In this document: positions 42,448-54,084 of the stretch, piece by piece | Layout of the letters: every line of letters begins with the position of its first letter | Position numbering within the stretch: the first letter of the stretch is position 1 | Origin: Sialis fuliginosa | Taxonomy: Eukaryota; Arthropoda; Insecta; Megaloptera; Sialidae | NCBI GenBank assembly: GCA_961205875.1 | Contig: OY540810.1 | Location: 26,412,001 to 26,476,000, forward strand | DNA: 64,000 nucleotides | Reading direction: 5' to 3' | Position numbers and translations under genes: made by a program | The notes under the pieces: generated by a model | Seen by the model: only the letters and a program-made list of their open reading frames with translations | What the model was told of the DNA's origin: nothing | The model's database searches: none

Positions 42448-43002
42448 CAGCAAAACATTTTTTATTTATATTTATTTTTATGCTAATCTCCTCGAGTGAT
42501 TTAAAGAATCAACTTTTAGAAAAGTTAGCTAAGAATGAAAAGTTCTAAGAACTAGCCAGACAATACAAATAAATAATTTTTTATAATTTTTTTATAGCAT
42601 TTATTAATTTTATAAAAAAAGTACGCAACCAAAAAACTAAAACATACCACCAAATGTTCTAAAAAAATTCTGTATATTAATTAACTTATTCGAATCACTT
42701 TTTATTATTTGCAAATTTTTCTAAAAGTTGACCCTTTAGGAGATACAAATAAAAATAAATATAAACATAAAATCATTAAAGAAAAATTACCCCTTGGAGC
42801 AGAGCTTGGATTTTCGTAGATTGCAATTTTTGATCAGTATAATTTAAACTATCCTTTCCACATTGCTTTTGTGCGGGGTCTTTTCTTTTGTTCTACTGTT
42901 AAAATGGCTCATTTGCGGACATAGGTTTATTAACAAAAAGCGATTGTTTTAATATCCTTGACAACTCCTAAAAGTTTGTCCGTATGTTTACGGGACATCC
43001 TG
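42448..43002. mobile_element. Second copy of the 27130-27709 MITE, left end degraded
   Basis: It shares TGCTTTTGTGYGGGGTC, GTTTATTAACAAAAAGCGAT, GACAACTCCT, AAAGTTTGTC and the terminal ACGGGACATCCTG followed by TA. The left terminal repeat is not recognisable. Confidence 0.75.
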
Positions 43003-44387
43003 TATATGTTCATATTATTCAATTTACTAATGAAAAATATATTCGTTAAAGAATATTTCAAAAGTGGTAATACCTATATTTTAAAATTGAATATAAAAAT
43101 ATAATAACAATACAAAAACATCAAACGTAAATATACAAAAAAATCTTTAGTATAAAATCATTTATAATTTTAATATCTTTGTTAATTAACTTTGATTTTA
43201 TACAAACTGGGATGTAATTCATTGGGATTATTCTTTCGTATTTAATATACTTGAGTTCATATAAAAATTAAAATTTCACTCAAGAGCTATTAAATTCCAA
43301 ACTGAAATATTTTAAAATCGAGTACCTACTTAAAAATATATTAAAAGAAGTAAACATTTTCTTTGCGTATTTTAATTTATGTTGTCTTTGAAAATAATAT
43401 TTCATAATCGTTTTAAATGGTATTTCGTGTGAACAACTTTAATTTTTCTCTCTTTAGGAATTAATTTCTTACCACTATAAAATGTGAACTCGTAAAAAAA
43501 GTTTTTTCAAAAAGATAAAAAAAATACTTTCGGAGGTTTCCCAATTCAGTTACGTACTCTCTGAGATACCTAGAATTAGTTTTAAAAAATGCTCCTTCCT
43601 TCCAGTTCCTCATTAAAGAAACTTTTCGTTTATACGACTCTAATTTTATTAAAAAAAATTTTAGTTTAATTTAAAATATATGTTTAAAATACCGGGATTA
43701 CTTAATACACTATATAACAGTTCTATTATTATTTTGCGTATGTTTGTTTAATGTTAATTAAATTCAAGCTTAACATAAAATCAGTTTGTTTGCCAAAAAC
43801 AAATACATTTAATTTTAAATGAAATATTTTGATATAATTTTCAATTCATCAATTGGTTATTGAATAAACATAATTTACTATATTGATATAAAATATAATA
43901 TACGTAAACAAATAAATCAATTACAATATAAACCTGATGCCTACATACGAACCAACCACCAACTACTTTTTAATTAAAAACTGCGAACTACTTCTTGAAC
44001 ATGCTTCAGTAGGAAAAGTTCATAAATAAATTCAATTTAGAGAAATTTCATAATCTTTGTTTGTATTTGCTCTCGTGAAGTTTAAACAAAATAATATAAA
44101 AACGTGTAGAACTAATGTCGTTTCAACTACATTACAGCGCGCTGCGTCACTTATATGTACTGCACACTATACAAATACATACGATAACATGCATTTGTAC
44201 GTACGTGCACGAAACAACATTTTTTGTTCAAGAAATTATTTTCTTGTTTTAGGTACATATGTGTAGGTAGGTGTGTATTAATTTCATTTATTCAATTGTT
44301 GTTTTAATTTGTAAACGTTTTTTGCTTATAAATAAGCTTTGGAGCGAATCTGAAACACTGAAAAAAGATCTTTTTTTAATATAATAA
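43003..44387. other. AT-rich putative intron sequence
   Basis: No gene recognised. A slightly GC-richer patch lies at 44110-44210, without similarity that I can name. Confidence 0.55.
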
Positions 44388-44710
44388 TGTTCGGTATTAT
44401 AAAGGACCTAACAAAATTTGTTAGCTAGCAATTACATTCAAATGGGGTATTAATACTGTACTAGTATCTATGGATTAGTTATGGAATTTAGAGCAGTGAC
44501 TCTTCAACTAATTGTAACACAGTTGGCATCTTTGACAGTACAAAATAATTATCATAACATCACCACTGTTTTAATACCGTTTGTATTTACCTTCACGAAA
44601 CTTGTCAAAGTCATCAACAAACTCCAAAAGAACTGTCATATAAGTTTGATATCTTAGTTGAAAGTGCTTGTTAGCTAACAAATTTGTTAGGTCCTTTATG
44701 ATACCGGACA
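44388..44710. mobile_element. MITE with TAA target duplication
   Basis: The inverted ends TGTTCGGTATTATAAAGGAC and TGTCCGGTATCATAAAGGAC continue through CTAACAAA and TTTGTTAGCTA. TAA flanks both ends (44385-44387 and 44711-44713). A 3-bp TWA duplication suggests PIF/Harbinger. A diverged relative lies at 41473-41720. Confidence 0.78.
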
Positions 44711-45252
44711 TAAGATACTGTCTTGGATCGTTCCCAATGTTGGATTCTTTTTAAATTAAATATACCTACTAAATTAGAAATATTTATTGATACTTGATTA
44801 CTGCCATTACTAAATCATTATTTATAGATATTTGACTGTAAAATAGCGTAATTTGATGACAATCGGCTAATGGGTGTCAAAATAGTGGACATTTAAACTA
44901 ATTGTTAGTGTAATCTATTTATTAATTATTATATTATCATAGCATCTGCTTTACATTGTTTCAAAATTTACGATTCTTTATTTTATAAGTTTTGTGTCGT
45001 AGTACTTATCATTTTGTAATCATTGGCAAGTGTCCATCACTGGGTACCCATTTCTGGTTTTACTTCTTTATCCATTACTGGAAAAAAACATAAATAAAAT
45101 AAAAAGCTATGATTTGAAAAACAAATTATATTTACGAACTTTGATAATTAAATTGATTTCATAAAAAGATACTTTTTTTATTAGTAACGTGAGTTCATGA
45201 GAATTACAAAAAAATAATATACCTTGCTCTCAAAGGATCCAAGTACCTTATT
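44711..45252 (-). mobile_element. Copy B of the element at 40182-40741, inverted
   Basis: The interior aligns in inverse orientation with 40182-40741. The ends read TAAGATACTGTCTTGGATC on the left and, inverted, TAAGGTACTTGGATCC on the right. It starts exactly at the TAA target duplication of the neighbouring MITE, so that MITE landed at its edge. Confidence 0.72.
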
Positions 45253-45307
45253 AATATTTTCTAACTTGTACGAAAGAATTTTTTTAATATACTGATTCAA
45301 GAGAAGT

Positions 45308-45503
45308 GTTGAATATAATTCTTTTCCGCATTTCAACGAATTATTTCATAATAATAATTATTAAAAAATTATTATTATAAAACTAATAAACAATTTTAGT
45401 TAATAATTTGACAAAATATTTTTTTTAAGATTTTTTATTTTATTTTATGTAATTAAATATGATATTTATATTCATTAAAATGCGGAAAAGAATTGTATTC
45501 AAC
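45308..45503. mobile_element. 196-bp MITE with 25-bp inverted repeats
   Basis: GTTGAATATAATTCTTTTCC and, inverted, GTTGAATACAATTCTTTTCC (one mismatch) continue into GCATT. The centre is almost pure A/T. No target duplication is clear. Confidence 0.82.
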
Positions 45504-46456
45504 AGGTAGTTGCGATACAAAATAGGCATTGTTTAGTAGTGAAATAAATAATGCTACGGTTAATTAATTGTAATAAAAATTACATAGGTATATCGAAAGA
45601 TCATAATAAGTACTTACTGTAAAACTTTGAAAAAGATTCTGTAAAATATGTATAGCATACAAATGTCTGTGTTTTTGACAAAATTGTAACTTTTATTGGT
45701 TAAAAACTTATTAGAATTGCTTTTTAACTAAAAATATTCTTTAAAAATCGTAATCAAAAATTAATTAATTCCACTGTGACGGGCATGCAAATTGCTGATT
45801 ATCATGATTATTTAAAAAAAAAAATTCGATAATCGATCCTATTTTTTTCGTTTATTAAAATTTTTTATGTTGTACCTACATAAAAATATTTTTCAATGTT
45901 TTATTTTTTTGGCCACTGCAAAAAGATGCCTGAAAATAGATTATTAATCAGTATAAAAAACTGGAGTTCTACGGAAGATTTTTTTCCGTTCAAAATTAAT
46001 AAAATGGTGACCATTTCAAAATTAAGGGCCTTTTTCGACAGTTCTAATCGAATGTCGCGACCAAAATTTAACAGCATGTTTACGAAAGGCCAGAATTTTC
46101 GATAATGCAAAAAAAAGATTTTTTAAAATTTTTACAGTGAAATGTTCCTTTATCTAACAAATAAGAAAAAAATCTTTTTCGTTTGCTTAAGAAATTTGAT
46201 TATAACTTTAAAAAGCACAACGTTCTAAGTTATTAAAGATTTATTCATCATCAATAAATAGAGAACTTTAATAGAATCAATTAGGACAATTAATTAGTTT
46301 ATTGAAAAATTGAAAACTATTTTAATTAATTAAAATTAAAAAAAGAAATCTTGAATTAGAGAATATACAAGCAAGAGTCAGTGAAGCAATTAAAGGAAAT
46401 TGATTGCTTCAAAACATTACATATAAGTGAACCGTGTCTTTTTTTATCCTATCTTA
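45504..46456. other. AT-rich putative intron sequence
   Basis: A segment at 45896-46110 is open on both strands and slightly less AT-rich, but has no recognised similarity. Confidence 0.5.
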
Positions 46457-46805
46457 GGGGCCATCCATAAATTACGTCACACGTTAAGGGGGGGGGGGGG
46501 GGAGAGGGTCGACGAAGTGTGACATTGTGTATCAAGGGGTGGGAAGGGGTCCTAAATTTCGTGACATCACATTTCAAAATATAATATACTAGCTTTTTTG
46601 TAGACATTTTAAAGCTCTACAACTTTTTAATACAAATCATTCATGTATCTCTTACCGTTAAAGTGGAAATAAAAATAATTTCGGAACTGCTGTTTTAATT
46701 TAATATTTTTAAGGTGTAAAATTGCAAAATATGTGACGTCACACTAGGTAGGGGGGGGGGGGTAAAAATCATGAAATTCGTGTGACGTAATTTATGGATG
46801 GCCCC
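46457..46805. mobile_element. Harbinger-like MITE with GGGGCCATCCATAAATTACG ends
   Basis: Terminal inverted repeats of about 26 bases (GGGGCCATCCATAAATTACG continuing TCACAC) flank 349 bp with TTA on both outer sides (46454-46456 and 46806-46808). Homopolymer G tracts lie near both ends, on the same strand (46489-46502 and 46752-46762). GGG-type ends with a TWA duplication fit PIF/Harbinger. Related ends are widespread in arthropod genomes, from general knowledge. Confidence 0.86.
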
Positions 46806-47267
46806 TTATCTATATATAGCGTTGACATCGCCTTGAATATATCAAGTTTCTCAAAAGACGTTCATTACATCTATGTGTGAGATACAACAAAGAAAACACA
46901 ACTAAGAAACAATCAACAATAAATGTACAATAAATACAAACTGTAGAATTATTGTCAGCAACAATTTATATCGACAAATGAGAGATTTGAAAATAACCAA
47001 AAAAAACAGCCAAATAGCTGGCAGCATTTGTAGAAATACATAAACGAAATAAATATATTTTATTGCAATGATGTATTTTTGTACCTACTATATATTTATG
47101 TTTGAAAAATAACATAAACGAAAAATACCTATATTTGCAAAAACTAATTAGTGGCGGTTTAATGACATTTGTTGATTAAATGTAATTCTAAATATATAAT
47201 GAGTGTATTACGAACTATTGTAATATATTTAATTAAATGTGTCATGTATGTTTGTGTTGAAAAACAA
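46806..47267. other. AT-rich putative intron sequence
   Basis: Nothing recognised. Confidence 0.5.
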
Positions 47268-47530
47268 CTACCCCTATTGGCTCAGGGTTGCGCCAATGCT
47301 AGCCAACATTGGGCAAAGATACAAATGATAACTTCGTTCAAGACTCGACCAAGGTTTGTCGTACCAAGGCTGTACCAAAGTTGGCCCAGTCTTGAATAAA
47401 GATTAGGTGATCCGAAGCTCGTTATTTGAAGGTTGGCCTAGACTGGGACCAATATCGAAAAAGTAACGCTGAAACCCAATATTGGGCCTAGCTTGGGCTC
47501 ATCCGTCAAGGCTGGAATTTCCTACATGGG
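47268..47530. repeat. Degenerate TTGGGC/CCAA repeat block
   Basis: A GC-richer island with irregular units such as CCAACATTGGGC, GTTGGCCCAGTCTTG, GGCCTAGACTGGGACCAATA and CCAATATTGGGCCTAGCTTG. Units occur in both orientations with variable spacing. It looks like the decayed core of a repeat-rich transposon. Confidence 0.6.
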
Positions 47531-47944
47531 TGCTATTATTGTGAATGACGAAGCTATGCATTTTACACTAACTTGTGCCTATATTAAAATATCATAAAAT
47601 CTGAAATTTAGAAAAATCTATAAATGCTCGAAATTCTGTTTTTTAATAAAATGGGAACTTGTACTGGACGACCCAAGTAAAAATGCATTGAATTTCGTAG
47701 TTAGTATACACGCACCCGCACGAAGCACGTACGATTTTACGAGTTCACAACCGACATGCATATAGTGAATAAATAGAGGAAACATGGATAAAATGACATT
47801 GGGTTTTTGTTTTAAGTTATTAATTTTTATTTAAAAAAGTTAGAAATTTTAAAATCAACAAAAATATTTTCATTTATTCAAAAATTGAAGAGACAAAAAA
47901 TATAAAAGACATTTTCTAAAGATCAACGAAAATTCATTTTATCC

Positions 47945-48050
47945 AGACTGAAGAAGACTCTAATATGAGAGTCGAAACGTTAAATAGTATCATACAACGT
48001 GGACAACAATCCGAAAAGTTAGCTCTTATGGACAACGGTCACATAAGCCT
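47945..48050 (+). repeat. Repeat with hammerhead-like motif, copy 1
   Basis: CTGAAGA at 47954, then a stem GACTCT/AGAGTC around AATATG, then GAAACG. Downstream ACGTGGACAACA and GTTAGCTCTTAT match the copy at 52660-52755, which is inverted. The conserved core resembles a hammerhead ribozyme CUGANGA...GAAA but has one extra A before the stem. Confidence 0.6.
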
Positions 48051-49048
48051 ATAGAAGAAAGGAAAAATAAGATAGTTGTTTATTAGAGTAACTGTGCTAT
48101 CAAATCTATATATGTTTTCAGAATTTCAGAATGTACCTAAACTTTCCCCGGAGCTTTGTTATTTTTTATAAAGGTTTTTCGCAAAGGGATATGAAAGTTG
48201 TTTTTAAAAAATGGGCTCGAATGCTTGAAATTTGCGTGTATAAGACAACATTAACACATTGAATGCTGTATGTACCACTAATGTTATATGAGTAGACCAC
48301 TGATGTACATATATAAATGTTTTTAGTCAGGACCGCCTATACACCAATTGTCACATTTTACATATTATGTATTCACTATACCTTAAAATAATAATAAAAC
48401 AATTATTTTAAAAAAATATCAAATGTGAAAAATTGGTCCCTTTAGTAGGGTTTCCAAATATTGACATAGCACTCAACGTGTTAAACTGTTTTATATGAAA
48501 CACTAGCTATAGTTAGATTTTGTATAAGATTACAAATACCTAAGTATTTTTTTACGCGAATTCAACATTTGTGTTGAAATTTATATTACAACTACTTGAC
48601 ATTATCCTATATGATATTCTTCTAAAGAATACGTGGTACTTAAACACGTCCTCCTTCTTATATTATTATTTCTATTAGGTTACGCCCATGGAACACATTA
48701 TACACACATGTAAAACAGTTGAGAACTATGCGGTCTGGGTGTTCCATATACATTATTATACATACATTCTCGTATGTTTGTTACAAACATAAATCCTAGA
48801 CCATGCAAAGGAAACTGTTTTGTTGTATCAACAATAGTCACAAATGCATTTCAGAAGTGTTAGATCTTTTTACTAATATATTATACTTATAACAAAAAAC
48901 GATTTCTATGTACTTATATGTATGTATAAAATATGCATCAGAATGGATAAAATAATTTTAAACTGTTATTATTGTTTGACATTAAATTATTAGAAAAACA
49001 ATCAAGTAAAGCTAAGAAAATAAACTCATAGCTCAATTACTAAATATG
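48051..49048. other. AT-rich putative intron sequence
   Basis: Nothing recognised. Confidence 0.5.
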
Positions 49049-49215
49049 GGCCTTCACACGAGACAAGATTTCTATACGTCTCGATTTAACAACCTCGTTA
49101 CATAATTAAGTCTTCCGTCATTAACGAACCTAGAATAGTGTTGAAATACTAATTATTGACATTAATTATTATCAAAGACGCGATTCTCAACGAGACTAAT
49201 GAATAAAGTTGATAT
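49049..49215. repeat. GAGACGAGAC repeat fragment
   Basis: GGGCCTTCACACGAGACAAG at the left and CAACGAGACTAATGAATAAA near the right resemble the ends and interior of the element at 58578-59021. Confidence 0.6.
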
Positions 49216-51410
49216 AGTTTAGGTAAAAATCAAATCCTGGTTTGGCGTAAATCTATATATTAATACGTGAACATCGAAAGTAGTCGTAGTTTTTTTTTTA
49301 GTATTTATTATAAAAGGAGGTGAATAAAACTTATATTATTCGAAAGGTACTGTGGTATAGATGAGCACAAATAAATCATTTGTATATGTTGCCGTTAAAG
49401 TAGGTAAATCAATGTTAATATACACATTATTTCCCTTCTCGCTGTTTGTTTATTTCCCCTCGCATCGTTCAACAGTATAGCAACACTCATAGCGCTACCA
49501 AGCGGCAAAAATAAATAGTATTGGGTTTTTGTCAAATGTAGATAATGCCAAATCAATTCGCGTTCAATTGCAGTGTTTTTATTTGGAAAGTTTTGTTGTA
49601 AATAATATAATTTTAATTTAAATTTATTCATTTTGCATTACAGTTACGGTTTCACTTATTTTTGTCTAAAAGTAAACGGAAAATATATAAGCGTTATCTA
49701 TTGTTGTTTTGATACATCTATATTTTTTATATATTAAGAGGTAAACATCGAAAATTGTACGTACCTTTTTTGTATTTATTATAAAAAAATTTAAAACAAC
49801 ATAATTGATAAATGAATGTGCTTGTTTATTAGCACAAACCTCATTAAGGTATTTCTCGGAAAAATTAAAAGATTCAAGAGTAAGCTCAAATTTTGTAAAA
49901 AAAACTAAAAAAAGGTTATTAGAAGCTCCATTCAAAATCTTAAAATGATTGACCATCTGTGAACGAAGATATCGTCAAAATAAAATCAAAAATTTAACAT
50001 TGCGAGTATAGGGATTACGATATTTTAAGCGGATTTTCAATGAAAAATTAAATAATTTTATGTGAAGGAAGATCAAGAAATTTATGAAATTTCCAGGGAA
50101 ACTAAATTAATATAATTGGAGTTAATATAAAAAATCTCAAGTATTTTCACCACCCCGTTTTTAAGTTATAAGTAAAATAAAAACTTATTTTCTGATAAAA
50201 AATATCACGGTACTAGCTATGACAACGCCGCAAAGTATTGACAATTGACGCGGTATTTAAAAATCGTACGTGCTGAATATATTGTTCTTTTAATTTTAAG
50301 GAATAATAAAAATAATAAAAGCCATTTCTTAATTATAAACTTATAATATATAACAAATTCAGCTGCAAATAATAATACACGTTATCACATCAAAACATTA
50401 AATAATATGTAGCTGTCATCGGGAATACAAAAGTCGCGCATGCGCAATAGAAAAAACGTTGCCAAATTTTATTTTAATTTATACCACGGCTATCTTGATT
50501 TTTTAGTACACTTTTTTTTCCTTTTCTAACATATAGCGTACCTTGTTTCTCCCCGAGAAATACCTTAAATCTAGGTGTCATTGAGGAGAGTGCTACATAC
50601 TTGTATCTCTTTTTCTACTACGAAACGGGCTTGATATTTGGATTTCATTGCAACAAATGCTGAAAATTTTACTTCGCATAAATATGTAGAAGTATCGCAT
50701 GATAATTCTATCAGTTTTTCCTTTTCAATAGTTGTCAGTCTAAAACTACACAGTAACGTGCCTTTCAGGAATAGATAATATATACAAAAATAATGTTATG
50801 TTATAAAAGTATATTTATTTGTATATATTTTTTATTTATAATTATACCTAAATGTTATTTTATGAAAATTACACTTCTGTTCGCGCCTCCCTTTGCACTA
50901 GTCCGCGCCTCCTAGTTTAGAAATCTCTGGGTTAGGTAATGTGCCATAGATGTGCAAAAAACATGTGTGTGTGTTGCCGTTAAGGCAGGTAAAATATTGG
51001 TCGAATTTCGACCATAGGCGATACTAGTATTAATTAATGGTACTTTACTATTAAATAAATTACCTATATAATGAATAATTATAATAAAGAAAGAATAATT
51101 ATTGAAAAAAAAACGTATCGTTTTACTTTGTTTCATGAACACGTTAATTCCCGATTTCAAAATCACTCCACGTTTATGTAGGGTCACGATTAGACCCGAA
51201 AAATTCACAGCTTGTACTTACTATTTATATTGTTGTATTTTATTTCACGTATATAACATTTACTGACAATGAGAAACGTGGAGTCATTATAAATGTAAAT
51301 TCTAACTTAGTTTAGTTTTAGTTTAAAAAATAAAGTTCGTATAGTTGATGTACTTTTTTTTATAATTAATTTACATTGTCTACATTACTTTATGGAGTGA
51401 TGTGCATTTT
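49216..51410. other. Putative intron sequence with small GC-richer islands
   Basis: The stretch 49435-49510 is GC-richer and open on the minus strand, without a recognised family. The stretch 50881-50935 has two CGCGCCTCC units and a hAT-like end CAGAGATTTCTAAACTAGGA on the minus strand, with no partner found. Confidence 0.45.
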
Positions 51411-51465
51411 AAAACTATCACAAAGCTTCTCGTATCTTCGATATTGCGAGGAAGCAAAATTATAT
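51411..51465 (-). repeat. Fragment of the GCAATATCGAAGATACGAGA repeat
   Basis: CTTCTCGTATCTTCGATATT followed by GCGAGGAAGCAA matches the terminus of the dispersed repeats at 23396 and 58250. Confidence 0.75.
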
Positions 51466-51900
51466 GCAAGAAACATTTTTCCAATTTCAATCATCTGATG
51501 ACCTTTTGTTAGCTGTCGAAAAAAAATACAATTTATATGCAAATTATAATTAGAGATAATTGTAAAATAATTTCCTTGAATTCCCGGTACTGAAGACTTC
51601 AATTAAATACTACTAGACAGCGACTTCTTGTATATATTATTAACAATAAGCCACAACTGCAGTTAAACGTTTCAAATACTCATTAACGTCTTAACAATAA
51701 AATCCTCAAAACCATTACCGAGGTCATTAAGTTATCAAGTGAATCCATGTGCATCCATGCAAGTTACATGATCTAAGAACATTACTATATATAATATATA
51801 TAGCATGTACACATAGCGTAAACGATTCGCCTGACTCAAATAACTTAAAGCTCGAATTAAATGGTGTGGAAATTGTGTTGTTTAATAAAATTTATATATT

Positions 51901-51952
51901 CTCGAGTCGACCCGATGACAACTCGGTACCATTTCACACAGTGAGCTCTAGA
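51901..51952. other. Cluster of five hexanucleotide palindromes
   Basis: Within 52 bases lie CTCGAG (51901), GTCGAC (51906), GGTACC (51925), GAGCTC (51943) and TCTAGA (51947). The segment is GC-richer than its surroundings. It may be chance, a repeat end, or a cloning or assembly artefact. Confidence 0.6.
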
Positions 51953-52659
51953 GACGTGTAGATGGCCTTAATTGTTTAACTGTTTCAACACACATACAAT
52001 CAATTAAATGTGGATCATGGACCAGGGTTGGATAACAGTTTGGCGGGGTCACGAGCAATAACATTTTAGAATAATTTATTGTCGTTAGTTTAGTAATAAT
52101 TCATAATACAAGTATATCATATAACAAATCGATAGTTTGTGTAAATTAATAATCTGAAACTTAAAAACAATAGGCAAACAGAGTTATGATTGTGTTAATA
52201 AACAACCAAATTATAGAGCGTTTTTCCACTAGAGTTCAATATCAAAGGATCATTCAAATTTTCCAATTATTTTAGGAATTTTTAAACGGTTGTTTCACAG
52301 CTCCGAAATGATTTTTAATTTCAATCCTTCCTTAATCATCATTATCTGAAAAATGTAAAAAATTTTTTGGCTTTCTAACATTTTTTTATCCAGATAAAAT
52401 GAACTTTTTTTAGTATTAGTGTCGTACAGCTAGAAAAAAATGTTTGGATGTAAATAACTTGAATAATATAAAAAAAGTAAATTGAAGAAAATAATTTAAT
52501 CTATAAAAATTATTTATTTGATTTGGTAAAAAAGAATAATTTATAACGGTCCATGGAAATTCTTTAAATTTTTTGAAGCTTTATCAAAAAAGAGGTTACC
52601 TTAAGGAACACAAAATTTTAATAAATGTTTTAAAAGCTAGAACGTTCAGGCTATAAAAC
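51953..52659. other. AT-rich putative intron sequence
   Basis: A possible hAT-type end CAGGGTTGGATAACAG starts near 52023, without a recognised partner. Confidence 0.4.
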
Positions 52660-52755
52660 TTTTTTTATAAGAGCTAACATTTCGAGCTGTTGTCCACGTG
52701 TCGTATTTTCTTACTTGACGTTTCGACTCTCGTATCGCAGTCTTCTTCAGAAGTT
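52660..52755 (-). repeat. Repeat with hammerhead-like motif, copy 2
   Basis: The minus strand reads CTGAAGAAGACTGCGATACG, then AGAGTCGAAACGTCAAG, then ACACGTGGACAACA and GTTAGCTCTTAT. It is homologous over about 100 bases to 47945-48050 and keeps the CTGAAGA and GAAAC cores with an AGACT/AGTC-containing stem. Confidence 0.62.
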
Positions 52756-53394
52756 TTCTGAAACTTTTTTTTAATAATTATTCTCCATCAAAAGCACTGA
52801 CAATTTTTAGTGACTCTTTAAATTAAATACTAATACTTTATCTACTGACAATATTTATGTTAAAAAACATTTTCTAGAAAAATGGAAAATTGAAGCTCTT
52901 TTAAATGAATTCATTAAAAAACTAAACTTATTTCCAGCTACATAAAGACGAAATACGCTATTTTTGGTTTATCTACGGAACCATAAAAATTAATTTACAG
53001 TAAGACAAAATTTACCTTTTAAATTATAAATATTTTATTTAAAACGCTCGTTTTAAAACAAAGGATCATGTATAATACAGATTCTTATTGAGCGATTGTA
53101 TAACATACATACATAGGTACTTATAAAAGCCCGTTGTAATATAAAATACAGAAGTATAATAGCAATCCTCTCTTTTTTAACGTGAATTTAAAGTGTACTT
53201 TTTATTGTTTGCTTCTTCGAATTGAAGCACGACCTACTTTATATATGTATGTGGGTATAAAGTAAAAAAGAGCCATTCTTTTATTTACAATTAGTTCTGT
53301 TGTGTGATAACATAATTCTAATAATTATATTTGGTTGAATGTACACATAAAATACTATAGACTTCAGAAGTAGTTAGTTACCCTAAAGGTCAGA
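52756..53394. other. AT-rich putative intron sequence
   Basis: Nothing recognised. Confidence 0.5.
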
Positions 53395-53705
53395 ATCAGA
53401 AAATATTAAGACAAACATCATCGCTTATATTTTGTCTAGGGTGGAGCTTATAGATAAATTTTAAATAAAAACAAAATATACGTCCGTTTCATTAATTAAT
53501 TTTATATCAAGTTTAACATATTTAAATACTAAAATACAAATATTTTTCGCCACAAAATTTACTTATACAATTTTCAATAGATTGCATAATAATTTAATCG
53601 CACAAATATATGTATATGAGTACTATAAACGAAGAGTACTTCTTTATCTAGCAAATGAGTTTCAAAATATTTGTCTTTGTTTAGTACATGGAGAAATGAT
53701 TTCAA
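53395..53705 (+). repeat. Duplicated block, copy 1 (uninterrupted)
   Basis: Its parts 53415-53525 and 53595-53700 match 55725-55845 and 56205-56313, including AATTAATTTTATATCAAGTT, AATAATTTAATCGCACAAAT and AACGAAGAGTACTTCTTTAT. About 70 bases separate the parts here, against about 360 in copy 2. Confidence 0.8.
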
Positions 53706-53961
53706 TATTATAATAATCAAACCGGAGGACCTTACTATGGCTATGATAAGTGAATGTCAATGAAAACTGAACGACCACTTCTGCATGCGACTCTACATAC
53801 AGTACATTAGGATTTCAATGTTGTTCCAGACTTCAGATACATCCAAATATTTTCTTTCCTGTTAATATTGCGAAAAATTCGTAAGTATATACTTTTGTTT
53901 GTTTAACACTTGATCCAAATTTACTATCAGATTATTTGTCCTCGGGTTTGGCCATAAATAC

Positions 53962-54084
53962 CGACAGAAGTTCTTGCAATTAATTAATAAATTACAGAGA
54001 ACGACAAACTTAATACAGTCGTAAAACAATCCAAAGCATGCTGTTTTCTGTAATTTATTAATTATTTGAAAGAACTTCTGTTAG
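53962..54084. repeat. Inverted repeat with AGAAGTTCTTGCAATTAATT arms
   Basis: The arms 53962-54000 and 54047-54084 share CAGAAGTTCTT, AATTAATAAATTACAGA and their complements. A short fold-back element without ORF. Confidence 0.8.

Noticed and set aside
49395-49631. Minus-strand open frame with a less AT-rich core
   Set aside because: No family similarity to receptor TM1-TM2 or any other family I know; not supported as an exon.
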